This document shows, piece after piece, positions 1 to 10,869 of a stretch of DNA of 64,000 bases. Made by a program: the position numbers and the translations under genes. Under the pieces are notes generated by a model. It was not told the origin of the DNA, did not search any database, and saw nothing but the letters and a program-made list of their open reading frames with translations. The DNA lies in assembly GCF_905475345.1 (NCBI RefSeq), contig NC_066604.1, positions 2,208,501 through 2,272,500 on the forward strand, given 5' to 3'. Each line of letters begins with the position of its first letter. Positions within the stretch are counted from its first letter, which is position 1. The stretch comes from Vespula vulgaris. Lineage: Eukaryota; Arthropoda; Insecta; Hymenoptera; Vespidae.

Positions 1-7
1 ACAGAAA

Positions 8-425
8 AAGATTCAGATCACGACTGATTTATAAAATTACGCAAATTGATAAATAATTTATAAACAAATTATTTTGTTTATCGAAAAAAATGATTTTTTT
101 TATATTGTTAATAGCCATGATTTTCATTTACATGAGAATATCTTCGGATCTAAAAATCGTAGAGACTTGAGTAAAATATCATTTTAAAGGGCAGAATATT
201 CTCTATTTTTTTATCGTATTGTTAATAATTAATTAACAATTTGTTATAAACAATTATTTATAAACAAATTCTTGCGAACTAAATTCCTTTTATTTTGGCA
301 AAAAATAGTTTCAGAATGCATCTAATTTATAAAATTATACAATTTAATAAATTGTTAATAAACAAATGACTTTTTTACTGCACTTCTTTCTACATTATTA
401 ATAACGATCATCGTATAACACTTAG
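8..425. repeat. degenerate ~296-bp tandem duplication, AT-rich
   Basis: Two diverged copies are visible by eye. The block around 8-70 (TTCAG, then TTTATAAAATTA, then a run ending TAAACAAATTA) recurs around 305-365. The block near 100 (TTGTTAATA followed by a GATTTTC-like stretch) recurs near 395 as TTATTAATAACGATCATC. Both matches give an offset of about 295-298 bases. No coding frame fits. The left copy may extend beyond the window edge. Confidence 0.4.
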
Positions 426-835
426 AACACATAAAGAAAACAAAATTATTATCAAATTTCAAATTTCTAATACCTGTACTACGGACGTAATATATATCAT
501 ATTTTTTTGCATGGAATTCTTTTGGAAGAAGAGCAAATTCTGTCGTTTTGTTAGATGAATAATAATCGCTTTTGAATTTCGATTATATTTTCAAATGTAA
601 CTATTAATCGAACGACTTTTGTGAAACGCATGAACGAACGAACGAACGAACAAATTAATTTCATGGTACCCTTCGCGATAATTCCTTCCTTACGATTTAT
701 TAGTAACGCTCGACGTCCTCCAAGAGAATCTCACTCATTAAAATTTGCTGCGACTGCCGTTCCAAGCGGCAAGCAGGCGGTCGCCCGTACGAAACGGGAC
801 GGGTAACGCGAGATAAATGAATTAAGGGGGCGGAG

Positions 836-844
836 AAAGAGAGA

Positions 845-899
<55 letters not shown>
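836..899. repeat. (GA)n microsatellite
   Basis: The run is a perfect GA alternation from about 852 to 899, preceded by an interrupted GAAA/GA lead-in. Confidence 0.95.
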
Positions 900-901
<2 letters not shown>

Positions 902-989
902 TGAGAGCTGGTGTGGATGAATAATCTTCTTGGTGTCACCGAACGTACAAAGGCCTAGACTTTGGTCGTACGGCAAGCACTTGACTGCA

Positions 990-991
990 TA

Positions 992-1022
<31 letters not shown>

Positions 1023-1130
1023 TCATCCTTCTTGTTTTTCTTCTTGTTCTTCTTCCTTCATCTTCCTTCTCTTTTTCTTCATTTGCTTTCTCTCTATTTT
1101 TCTCTGTCTCTCTGTATCTCTCTCTCTTTC

Positions 1131-1161
<31 letters not shown>

Positions 1162-1171
1162 GTCTTTCTCA
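990..1171. repeat. compound CT/TTC-rich low-complexity tract
   Basis: This is a pyrimidine-only stretch with CT runs interrupted by TTC and TGT. It generates spurious Ser/Leu/Phe reading frames. Confidence 0.9.
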
Positions 1172-1274
1172 TGCGTACTCCTTCCACATCACCGAACTCT
1201 CCTCGAACAAGCCGGTGGAGGCCATTGTCTGAAAAGTTCCATTGAATCCTGAAGCCCGTTTACCGCCACAAAGG

Positions 1275-1344
1275 CTTCCTTCCTTCCTTCCTTCCTTCCT
1301 TCCTTCCTTCCTTCCTTCCTTCCTTTCTTCCTTCCTTCCTTCCT
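1275..1344. repeat. (TTCC)n microsatellite
   Basis: About seventeen TTCC units are present, with one TTTC interruption and one TACC at the end. Confidence 0.95.
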
Positions 1345-2129
1345 ACCTGGAATTAATGCACATAGAAAAAGGGAACTTTTAATTCCAATCGTCCAAGCAT
1401 ATATTGCGCGTCCACCCTTTCCATGTAATATAGAAGTTATCTTTCCTTGAATTGATCCGAATTTTGAGATACCAAGATTCCATATCCGAATTTCATCATT
1501 TTGATTTTTTATGTTTCCTTTTTTTCTCTATATTTTTATTCTCGAATATCTATATAATAAATTAGATACTATCATAGTAGATTTCAGACTAGAAATATTT
1601 ATATTCTAAATTTGATATAGTATCCTAGATTTTAGATCCGAAAGTGTATATATTTTCTACATTCAATGTACTATCTATTTATACTCGAATATCTTATTTA
1701 TCTCTATCTATATAACTATACTTGAAAATATCCATCTATGTATCTAGAGTGCATCTGCCGATTTACATATTTATATATACTCGACTATCTATCTATGTAT
1801 ATATACATATCTATACTCAATATCATATACATGCATACAAATTTACATAATTTAGTTTTGTATCAATTCAGATAATAATATCAATTAACATTGACATTCG
1901 TCGATGTCGAATTTTCCAGGAAACTCTTTCGATGTTTATTCTTGTTCTAAAAAAGAGAAAAAAATTAGAGATAATCTCAGATAATATAAATTTGATCGAA
2001 TTAGATCGAATTAGATTGATTCGAATTCGCTTTCTTATCGATCTTAAAATAGACTTTTATTTTCTTTCTATTCCTATTCTCTCATCTTTCCTCGACGTGA
2101 AAAAGCTTTCAACGTGGACGACACCGCAA

Positions 2130-2130
2130 G

Positions 2131-2161
<31 letters not shown>

Positions 2162-2170
2162 GAGAGAAAT

Positions 2171-2205
<35 letters not shown>

Positions 2206-2206
2206 T
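2130..2206. repeat. (GATA)n-(GA)n compound microsatellite
   Basis: Seven to eight GATA units are followed directly by a GA run with single-base interruptions. Confidence 0.95.
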
Positions 2207-3282
2207 AATGCACTTCTCATGATAGAATTTCAGATGGTAGGTACCGGCTGCTGACACTAGGACGCATCGTTAAACGGCCGGGTATATTAATTCTATGAAA
2301 CTTTTACGGACCATAAATTTTCTCTCGCGCCTCGTCAAAGCCCAACGACTAAGGGTAGTCACCTTGTTTCTCATCATACCTTTTCCCTCTTAACACCTCT
2401 ACCTCTACCTCTTTCTATCCCCTACCACGTCCTTTATCCCTTCTTCTCTACCTCTCCCACCTTTATTGCCCCCCTCTTGCATCTCTTATATAAAGTCCAA
2501 CATCCAAACCACTTTTCTACGATGCACATCCTTTTCATTGCAAGAGCCTTACAATTTTTTCTCAACTCTTTCCATTAGAGACGAAAGATAATTAATCAAA
2601 TTTTGTTAATGCTTAACAAATTGTAGTAGATTATAATGCTTTAGTTCATTATATAATGTATTTCTTTCGTCAAATGTTTATCTTGTTTCTTTTTATAAAT
2701 CATAATTACATTAATCGATTAATTTTTCTTTTATTTCTCTCTCTCTCTTTCTCTTTATATATATGTATAGAGAAAGAAAGAGAGAAAAAGAGACAGAGAG
2801 AATTAGATATAATTTCGATTTTTTTCTATTAGCCATCGTAGATATATATACATAAGTATAATGCGTTTTAGTCGTACCTTACTCTCATTGTTCCCTTAGA
2901 TCAATACCAGAGAGTTCTTTTCATCTTGTTTTATTTTATTTTACTTTATTTTTTTGTTATTTTTATTTTTACTCCAAATTCTTCGGCCCTACAATATATA
3001 TGTATGTCTGTGTGCGTGTATATATGTATGTATATACGTAAAATAACCCACGAAAGAAAGCTTTCACGTTGAGTGCTTTCGTAATACCACAACCACTATC
3101 ACCGCTATCACCACTATCACAACTACCACCTGCTCTTTCGAATTTCTCTTTGAATGAAAAATCTGCATTACCGACACGCTCCCTTAGAATTCTCGACCGA
3201 GGAATACCGATGCAATCGTGTTTCTTCGGCTATTTTCATTTAAAATATTGCCTCCACACACTCGGGACGATCTGTCTCTCTG

Positions 3283-3317
<35 letters not shown>

Positions 3318-3864
3318 TTGTTTCTCTCTATTTCTCATCGATCGAAAAAATAAAATAAAATGAAATAAAAAAGGAAAAAGGAAATGAAGAATTCGTTGGA
3401 ACTCGGACGCAACCGAGATTCTCTACGTTTCTTTCCTGAGATTTTGTCTCTTTTTTAAAAGAGTAAGTCTCGTGTCTAACGTAATTCGTATTCTTCTCGT
3501 ACTAGAAAACGTTCAGAGTGTCGTTCTATTTCCTCGAGACACGTCAAAGGAACATTACCAGCATGTTCCCTTTTCTCTTCCCTTTTGTCCCTTTTTCTGA
3601 ACTTCGACCCTTTCCTTACGTACTCTCACACCACCTACTTTCTTGAAAATACTTTTCTCTTTTTCCTTTCTTTTTTTTCTCTCTCTCTCCCTTCTACCCT
3701 CCATCTCACATCCCCCTTCATCTTCTACAGATCCTTTCACTCTTTTCACAAACGTTTTTCTTAAGAAAACCAAGCGTCCATTCACAACAAGATTATTGAA
3801 ATATATGTGTGTGTATGTATATATGTATGTATATGTATGTATTTATATGATGTATTATATGATA

Positions 3865-4105
3865 TACTGGGTGGAGCTTGAAAATTTCTAGGTAATATTA
3901 AAAAATCGATTACTCTTTTTCGAGACTCTTTCCAGATTAAATTTCTTTTTCCTTTCTTTTTTCGTCAGATTTTAAAACTACAAGCCTAACTACAAGCATA
4001 AATAAAAAAAGAAAAGAAGAAGAAAGAATCGAGTAATTGATCTCTAGAAAGAGAGTAGTTGATTTTTAAATCCATTAGATATAATGTAACATTTGATTTA
4101 TTATA
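3865..4105. mobile_element. MITE-like element, diverged copy (family A)
   Basis: The element is about 241 bp and flanked by TA. Its left end reads TACTGGGTGGAGCTTGAAAA. Further in comes AAAAAATCGATTACTC, then TTTTTCGAGACTCTTTCC. The right half carries the inverted counterpart (GAGTAATTGAT, TTGATTTTTAAATCCATTAG), ending near ATTTGATTTATTATA. The terminal inverted repeats are decayed but align with the copy at 4824-5070. There is no transposase, so it would be non-autonomous. The TA flanks suggest a Tc1/mariner-type origin, which is inference. Confidence 0.5.
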
Positions 4106-4823
4106 CTTCCTTATATTTTTATTCGAACCTTTACCAGTCGATTTCATCAATGACACTTGTTCACCAACCTGATCCTTAAATTTACGAGTATACTTCGTTC
4201 GAGAGTCAAAGAGCCCTTTTCTCTTCTTTATTTTTTTTTCTTTCTTTTTTTTCTGTTCGTAAACGTCCGTATCCAAAAGAGACAGAGACAAAGAGAGAGG
4301 AAGTAAGAGAGGGTGATTTAATAGCTGATCGTAAGCGCGAAACATAGAATCAGACCCGTTAGATCTTTAGCAACCATTGGTCGAAGTTCTCTGACCTGTT
4401 TTTATCATCCCGAACGATGCCGTTAACATTTTGCCAGTAAAGTAAGTGGAAACGATATCCACCTTTTTCCATTTCCTTTTTTCTTTCTTTCTTTCTATTT
4501 CTTTTTTCTCTCTTTTTTTTCTTTTTATTTTATTTCTCTCATATCGATGTATTGCTCGCATTTTTTTCTCTCTTTCTCTCTTTCTCTCTTTTCTTCTCTC
4601 TTTTTTTTTGCATTCTCTTTCGCGTTAGCAATATGGTACATATTCATGGATCATTCATGTAGAAAGATTGGATAACGCTTGATATAGATATCCGTTGTAG
4701 TATGTAAACGAATTTGTTGGTATTTCGATGGGTGTGAGTTCGATATATCCATGTTCGAATTTTATTAGTATATTTTTATATTACAATATTTATCTTTCGA
4801 TGTATTTGTAATACGTAAGCAGA

Positions 4824-5070
4824 TATAAGATGGATTCAAAAGTTCTTAAGTGTATTTTGAAAAGCGTTAACTCTTTCTCGGTAGGAATTTTTCAGGATAA
4901 TTATTTTCTTTTTCTTTCTTTCTTTTTCGTTTTCTCTTTCTTTCCCTTTCTTTATTTTTTGCAAGGACAAATTGTAAAAGTCTACGACTTTAACTACGGT
5001 GCCCGAAAGAAACCCCGAGAAAGAGTAATTGATTTTTAATATTAGATAAAAACTTTTGATCCACCCTGTA
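4824..5070. mobile_element. MITE-like element with TA-flanked terminal inverted repeats (family A)
   Basis: The element is about 247 bp. The left end is TAAGATGGATTCAAAAGTT. The reverse complement of the right end is TACAGGGTGGATCAAAAG. Inside the left arm is TTAACTCTTTCTCGG, and inside the right arm is its counterpart CCGAGAAAGAGTAATTG. The inverted similarity runs over roughly 55-60 bases per arm. There is no open frame for a transposase. The TA at both ends fits a Tc1/mariner-type target-site duplication (family knowledge). Confidence 0.6.
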
Positions 5071-5712
5071 CCACACCCATTCATTGTTTCATTACATATA
5101 TACCTGAGTCACCTTTTACATAGCGCGTGCGTATATTGTAAGAAAAAAAAAAAAAAAAAGAAAAGTAAAGAGAAAAAAGAAAAAAAGAAATCGTGTAAGA
5201 AAGAGTCGCGTAAAAATTGATGTATAAAAGTTATAAAACTCGCTTTAAACTTATGCGAGCTATACAAAAAGAGCATTAAAAACATTTGATTTAATAAACT
5301 AAAGAAAACGTGAATAAGAAAAATTAAACGTGTCGAGGAAAATGAGAAGAAAGAATAAAAGAAAAAGAAAAGGAATATATTTTTTCCCCAAGAGAACAAA
5401 AAAAAAAAAGAAAGAACAAAGAAAAAAAGAGAAAAAGAAAAAAACGTATGACTCTCGGGAAACTAATTAACGTGCGTTTTTATAACCATGTAAAAATAAA
5501 TAAAATGTGCGAATAAAACGTGCGTTAAGAAAATCATGAAAAAGGAAAGAAAAAGAAAAAAAATACTGTGTAAAAAGAGACTCAGATGTATACACATGCG
5601 TACATTATGCATATGTATGTATGTATAATATATTATAGATCAAAATGATCGAATGAAATGGGGTTGATTAGAGTAGAGCTTTATTCGATCTGTTACCCTT
5701 TTTTATCCATAG

Positions 5713-5859
5713 AATAAGAGATTGCAAAGTCTTGTCAGATCAGTCTTGGCTTATGGCCGATTATCGTTCGAATATATCGCTAGATGGGTTTGACCCTTTC
5801 GATTATCCTGATCGGTATATCGTTCCTGCGGGATATAACGTCGCCGAGGGTCAATCGAC
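5713..5859 (+). CDS. candidate internal coding exon, unknown gene
   Basis: An acceptor with a pyrimidine tract (ACCCTTTTTTATCCATAG) precedes an open frame. It ends at a good donor (CGAC followed by GTATGT). The reading starts with one base completing an upstream codon, then IRDCKVLSDQSWLMADYRSN, and continues into a stretch containing DGFDPFDYPDRYIVPAGYN. The exon leaves two bases of the last codon. It is rich in Asp/Tyr/Pro, has normal codon use and no low complexity, unlike the surrounding sequence. Past the donor the frame soon degenerates into a CT tract. I do not recognise the family. No phase-compatible partner exon could be found, so the gene's extent is unknown. Strand and coding status rest on splice signals and composition only. 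Confidence 0.45.
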
Positions 5860-6180
5860 GTATGTACACCGTCTGAAAGCACAATGCTTCTCTCAGCTCC
5901 ACGTTTCCTCGATCACTTCTCATCCCTCACCACCCCTTCTCCCTCCTACCATCACCACCAGCCCTACACCTTTTCTTTATCATCTTTTTTCTTTCTCTCT
6001 TTTACTTGGTTCTTTTCTATGGTCATAACTTTTCTATACTTTTTACTGTTACTCTCGAAAACTCTCAAGTTTTTTTCTTTTTGGCATAATCTCTCTCCCT
6101 TTCTTTTTAAAACATAGGTATATATGTGTGTGTGTGTGGGTGAATGGGTGTTATTGGTGGATGGATGTGTTATATATAGG

Positions 6181-6680
6181 GTCAGATATTTTTATATTTA
6201 ATTGAGAGCTATGATCTTCTTCTAATAATGATTTATTTGATTATTGGATCTATTGACTTCGATATCTCTTTAAAATAAATATTTGTTTTATATATATATG
6301 TGTGTGTGCGTAGGAGTAAGCTAGTTTTAGATCGAATAATTGAGAATTATGGTTTTATTCTAATAATAATTTATACGATTACTGCAGCCATAAAGTTTGA
6401 AATCTCTGTAAGATAAATATCGATCTAATATATATATGGAGGGGTTTGTTAGATATCTTTTATATTTGGAAATTAAGAGTTACGATCTCTACTCTTTTGT
6501 GATAATTCATATAATTATTCCAGTAAATTAAGGGTCAAACTTTTTTTATTTGCTAATTTAGAGTTATGATCTCTCTCTTCTTTTTTTTTTTATAATAATT
6601 TATACGATTATTTAGCCGCTGAGTTTGATATCATTGTTGTAGTAATGATAATTCATAAGATTAGTTGACTTTTTTAATTT
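6181..6680. repeat. degenerate tandem array, ~4 units of ~85-140 bp
   Basis: Four diverged units share the order GAG(A/C/T)TATGATCT, a pyrimidine stretch, TAATAATNATTTATNNGATTA, then a GTTTGATATC-like end. The anchors fall near 6204, 6342, 6475 and 6560. The array starts about 320 bases after the candidate exon at 5713-5859. No coding frame is preserved between units. Confidence 0.45.
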
Positions 6681-6749
6681 ATTGATTATAATACAATGTT
6701 TTGCATACTTATATGTAATTTAATTTGATAAAATTTTTTATATTCAGGC

Positions 6750-8040
6750 AGGGGCACTTTTATATTGTATAATAAAAGTGATTCAGGGGGTTCGGCGTCC
6801 CTGACCTACCCCAGTCGCGCGCTTACCAGAACGCGAGCTGATTTTCGCTAAAATCTGGGAGAGAGAATAAACGAGTTTTCATTTTGGAAACTCGTCGTTC
6901 TTCTCGAATTTCCTTCCCTCGGGAATAAAGGATCGATTCGTTTTATCGACTTTAACATTTCCCATTGTGATAAAAGTGGGAAAGAAACTTCTAAAGACTA
7001 TGTTGAATCGCTTTTGAATGATTCACATTAATAAGAAATTTTGACAAGTTCTTTCAAAATAAGTTTGATATCTTCTATTATTAACTCATTAAATCGAATT
7101 ATTCGAATTAGTTCGAATTAGAACGAATCGAAGGAATTCCAATTAAAATCTGAAGTATTATCCATCTCTTTCTTTCCCCCTTTCTCCCGTTTTTCTTTTT
7201 CGCAAACAAAAACCAATTATCGATTAGACATTACCTATCTACTATATATTTCGATTGGTTTATTTAGAAAATATATTTCCTTTTCTTTTTTTGCTCAATT
7301 TCTTCTACGATCACGATTGATTTCCTTCACGTTTCAATTTCCTTCTTACGATGCTTTTAACTTTGTCCAAACTAAACGAATATAAACGGAACTACGAGAT
7401 CGATTCCGTTCGACAACTCTTATCGACACTTGGACCAAAATCGTGAGATACTTCTGGCACAAAGTGCATCTCGAAGTTTATATTCGAAAATCGATTTATT
7501 GTAGTTAAGTCGGAATGCCGATGCGTTATCGATGAAATTTATAATGTTGCTTTCGTGTGTGTCTGTGTGTATAAAAAAATAATGTAGAGTTGTACCTATT
7601 TTTGTATATAAGTATACATAGCTGTACACGTACATATAAATATATATAAATTTATCGAAAAATCATATCAGTCGTGTTATTCAATAATTATATTATTATA
7701 CATCGTATATTATACAATCGTATTTATAATCGTATCATAAAATATAATTCCAATCATATTTATATTGTTACTGATACAAAAATGTTGATCAGATTATTAT
7801 TTTTTTATCTATCAATACACCATACATATTACGCACAAACGGACACGGAAAAAAGCATATACGTACGCATTTGGCAAACTCTCACTTACTCAATTTTATT
7901 CAGAAAATTTGCTATTGAGGTCTCGAAAATGAGAAGGAGGAGAGAAAAAGAGTAAAAAGCATCTTTTCCTTTCGACTTTACTTTTACCTTCTCATACTTA
8001 CTTACCACCATCTATCTATCTATCTCGGTTTCTCCTCTTT
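6750..8040. other. non-coding stretch with short palindromes
   Basis: Two small inverted repeats are visible: CACTTTTAT / ATAAAAGTG at 6766-6791 with an 8-base loop, and ACGAGTTT / AAACTCGT at about 6872-6896. A 31-codon ATG frame at 7351-7446 (MLLTLSKLNEYKRNYEIDSV...) has plausible composition but no supporting signal. The remainder is AT-rich. Confidence 0.4.
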
Positions 8041-8059
8041 GTCCCCTCCCATGCCTCAG

Positions 8060-8142
8060 GAAATAAAGTTTTCACATGGGTAGATGAAGCAAACGAAATC
8101 CGAAAGAGACTCTGGAAACGCATACGTTACGAAGAAGCGTGA
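8060..8142 (+). CDS. candidate 3' terminal coding exon, unknown gene
   Basis: A very strong acceptor (pyrimidine-rich CTCTTTGTCCCCTCCCATGCCTCAG) precedes a frame that takes two bases, then reads NKVFTWVDEANEIRKRLWKR, IRYEEA and stop TGA. The tail looks like a charged amphipathic helix. The incoming phase needs one base from the preceding exon. The exon at 5713-5859 leaves two bases with its best donor, so the two do not join directly. The opposite strand is also open here (ending ...YPCENFIS and stop) but has no equally good acceptor. No family is recognised. Confidence 0.3.
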
Positions 8143-9458
8143 AATCGACGTAGACCATCTCTCCTCGATTTGACTCTTCTCCTCCTTTTCCTCTCCCTTC
8201 GTCTTCTTCTTCTTCTTCTTCTTCTTATTTTTCTCCTCCTCTTCCACCTCCATTTCTTTCTTTCTTTATCACTCCTATATCTTTCAAAGTTATTCACGTA
8301 CTATCTCGATCAAATATTCGAAGTACTTCATAGATTTCAGATGAATTTAAATATCTACTTTTTGTTATTACCGAATAGTTCATTCTCAGAATTACATATT
8401 TCAAATGTATTTTTAAATCTTGAAAATGGATTAGAATCGAAGGTACATTGGTAGTGTTTCTTTTTATATACAATTTTTTATTTCTTTTTTTATAGATACA
8501 CGATCGTACGTAAGTTTTGTAACAAATCAATAATATTCGAATGAGAAAAATATAATGTATACGAAATCGTAGAAGGTATTTGATAGAGATAGAGATAGAA
8601 ATAGAGAGAAGGAGAGAGAGAGAGAGAGAGAGAGAACAATTAGTTGGTCTCTTTTCCTTTTTACTATTCCTCGTTCTATCTCTATTTCACAGTCGGCCCA
8701 TTATCGCGAGAACGGATAAACGGTTTAAAAAGTTGCGACACTTTAACGAGATCAAGAGAGCGTGCTTTTTGCCTTATGGGATGATCCTGTATTAAGATAA
8801 GGCTCGGCACAGCTCTTGATACGACGGAAACTGCCGGCGTTGGTCTTCGTCTTTCTCTCTCTATCTTTCTCTTTCTCTTCTTTCCCTTCTCTCTTTCTCT
8901 CTCTCTCTCTCTCTTTCTCTCCCGCTGTCACCTTCGGGAGCTGTGCAGGCTTGTTCCGCCAGCTTCTTCTTCCTTCCTAAACGGTTATGGATCTTGAAGA
9001 GTTTCCAGCAATCTCGTTTCGTAACCTGCTACAGAGAAAGAAAAAGAGAAATAGTGAGAGAGAAAGAAAGAGAGAAAAAGAGAGAGAGAGACGAAGATAG
9101 AAAGTACTCTTCGTAACTCGATTAGACGAAAGTCTCGAGGTGATCGCAACCTTTTCATTTTCTTTTCCCTTTTCTTTTTTCTAACCTTTACATCCCTCTC
9201 TTCCGTTCGTTCATATCATTCTTAATATATATTTCTTTCTTAAATGAAATTACAAAAAATTTATATTAATTATCAAATCTGAGAGATCGCAAACACGAAA
9301 AAAGAGAACGCACAAACACACTCGCTCTCGCGTATACCTATCCTCGTGAAAAAAGAAAGAGGTGTGTTATAAAAAAAAAAGAAAAAAACGAAAAAGAGAA
9401 AAAAGAAATTAGAAATAGAGAAACCGCAATAGGTGGTACGTAGATTGTTGCCGGGGTT

Positions 9459-9535
9459 CTAGGATGAGCCTTGCGAAACAATTCCTATCAGAGGTCGCGC
9501 CGCCGAGTCAGCGTTAAGCACACGAGGAGACTTGC
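9459..9535 (-). CDS. candidate 3' terminal coding exon on the minus strand, unknown gene
   Basis: On the minus strand a long pyrimidine tract (CCCCCCGTTTTCATTCCAAC, then CCCCTCAG) gives an excellent acceptor. The exon takes two bases, then encodes KSPRVLNADSAARPLIGIVS, QGSS and stop TAG. It is small and uncharged, with no recognisable domain. The plus strand also has a short open frame here (MSLAKQFLSEVAPPSQR, stop). I chose the minus strand for its acceptor. Pyrimidine tracts are very common in this window, so chance is a real alternative. Confidence 0.28.
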
Positions 9536-9679
9536 CTGAGGGGGTTGGAATGAAAACGGGGGGATGAAATAGAGAGAGAGAAAGTCCTTCAGGACTTCGA
9601 CAGTCTCGTGCTACCCCGTGCCGGGAGTCAGAGTTATGATCCCACAATATCCTCCTATGATTGGATCCTCGCAACTTTC

Positions 9680-10090
9680 TTCTTGCCCATCTCTTTTTCC
9701 CTCCCTTTCTCCCTCCCTCCCTCTCTTACTCCCTTCCACGTCCTCCACACCCTCCATCTATACCCTTCCACTCTTTTCCACCCTCTTACCATCCACTACA
9801 CGTTCGCTTCGTTCGATGCCGTCTCTTCGCGTACTTCTTCCATTTTTTTCAACCATCCCTCTTTCTCTCCCCCTCTCACCCCTTCCTTCTTTACTTACTT
9901 CCTTCCTTCCTTCCTTACTTATCTTCTCTTTTTTTTTCTTTTTCTCTCTTTCCGTTTCTTTATTTTTTTTTCCTTTTTTTTGTCCCCTCTTTCTCGTTTT
10001 TTTCCCTCTTCTTCTTTTTTTTTCGTGCTTGCTTGCTTGCTTTCTTGCTTGCTTTCTTGCTTGCTTTCTTGCTTCATCCTCCTTACCTCA
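9680..10090. repeat. long pyrimidine-rich low-complexity tract with (TTGC)n core
   Basis: Almost 400 bases are nearly pure T/C on the plus strand, including TTCC units near 9895-9920. An ordered TTGC/TTTC tandem lies at 10026-10074. Three overlapping plus-strand frames of 160-247 codons pass through it, purely because T/C sequence lacks stops. Confidence 0.9.
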
Positions 10091-10227
10091 GGAAAGTTAA
10101 AGGAGGAGTCGACTGCAGCTTTCCATCGTCTCGCATAAATCTACCACCCTACGATCGAAACCCTTCCTCTTCGCTTCTCTCTTCCCCTTCCGTCCAACAA
10201 CCCCCAACTCTTATCCTCTTCTACTTC

Positions 10228-10322
10228 GTCTCTTCCTCTTCTTCTTCTTCTTCTTCTTTTTCCTCTTCTCCTTCGTTTTCTTCTTCTGCTTCTGCTGCTT
10301 CTTCTTCCTCATCTTCTTCTTC
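10228..10322. repeat. (TTC)n-rich tract
   Basis: TTC runs are interrupted by TCC, TGC and GTT. In one frame the tract reads as poly-Ser with Ala. Confidence 0.9.
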
Positions 10323-10331
10323 TGAAATATA

Positions 10332-10784
10332 TACTGGGTGTCTACTGCAGACACTCCAAAAGTATTCTTATCGACGATCCATAGATCCCTGCGAATTATT
10401 ATAGGAACTTTTCTCTTTTTGTTTTTTTTTTCTATTTCTTTTTATCGGTACATACATTGTCACGTGTATAAGAAATGGTTTTTTGTTTGTCGTCGAAAAG
10501 TTATTCGTTTATTTCGAGATTCGTAATAATATGTATATTGAAAATGTATCAAAGCGTATATATAACAAGAGCTTTTTTCTACGCGAGTTTTTCTTATTTT
10601 TTTTTTTTTTAAATCGATCATGTCTTTCGTGAATTTTTCAGGCTAATCTTATTTTCTCTCTCCAATCTTGTTTTTCTTTTTGTTTTTTTTTCTTTGGATC
10701 GTAAAAAGATAATCCCAGGAGTAAGAAGTTTAGATCCATCCTATATTTTTTTACGTTGAGGAGTATATAAAAGGACACCCGGTA
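10332..10784. mobile_element. inverted-repeat element, 453 bp, with a nested family A end
   Basis: The left terminus is TACTGGGTGTC and the right terminus is GACACCCGGTA, a match of 10 of 11 bases in inverted orientation, both including TA. Just inside the right end, the reverse complement reads TAGGATGGATCTAAACTTCT, which resembles the left terminus of the element at 4824-5070. An internal TTCAGGCTAATCTTATTT matches other family copies. No transposase frame is present. Confidence 0.45.
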
Positions 10785-10869
10785 TATCTCGGCCCAACAA
10801 CGATTCTCGATTTTTATCGAAGAAATGAGAAGAACGAACGGATATAAATATAATCACTGTCGGTATTGA

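Larger units (their letters stand above)
426..5650. other. non-coding stretch with microsatellites and two inverted-repeat elements
   Basis: No exon could be supported here on either strand. The sequence alternates AT-rich DNA with simple repeats: GA at 836-899, CT-rich at 990-1171, TTCC at 1275-1344, GATA/GA at 2130-2206 and CT at 3283-3320. A slightly GC-richer patch at 700-810 contains short palindromes but no convincing frame. The two inverted-repeat elements are listed separately. Confidence 0.6.

Noticed and set aside
621..806. 61-codon frame near the left edge
   Set aside because: It begins in an AACG repeat, and both strands are open. There is no splice or promoter evidence.
2489..2577. 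TATATAAAG box followed by ATG and a hydrophobic frame (MHILFIARALQFFLNSFH)
   Set aside because: The ATG is only 32 bases after the box, leaving no leader, and the frame stops after 18 codons without a donor.
9608..10404. Overlapping plus-strand frames up to 247 codons
   Set aside because: They are translations of T/C-only sequence and TTC repeats (Ser, Phe, Leu, Pro). Three registers are open at once, which shows absence of stops and not coding.
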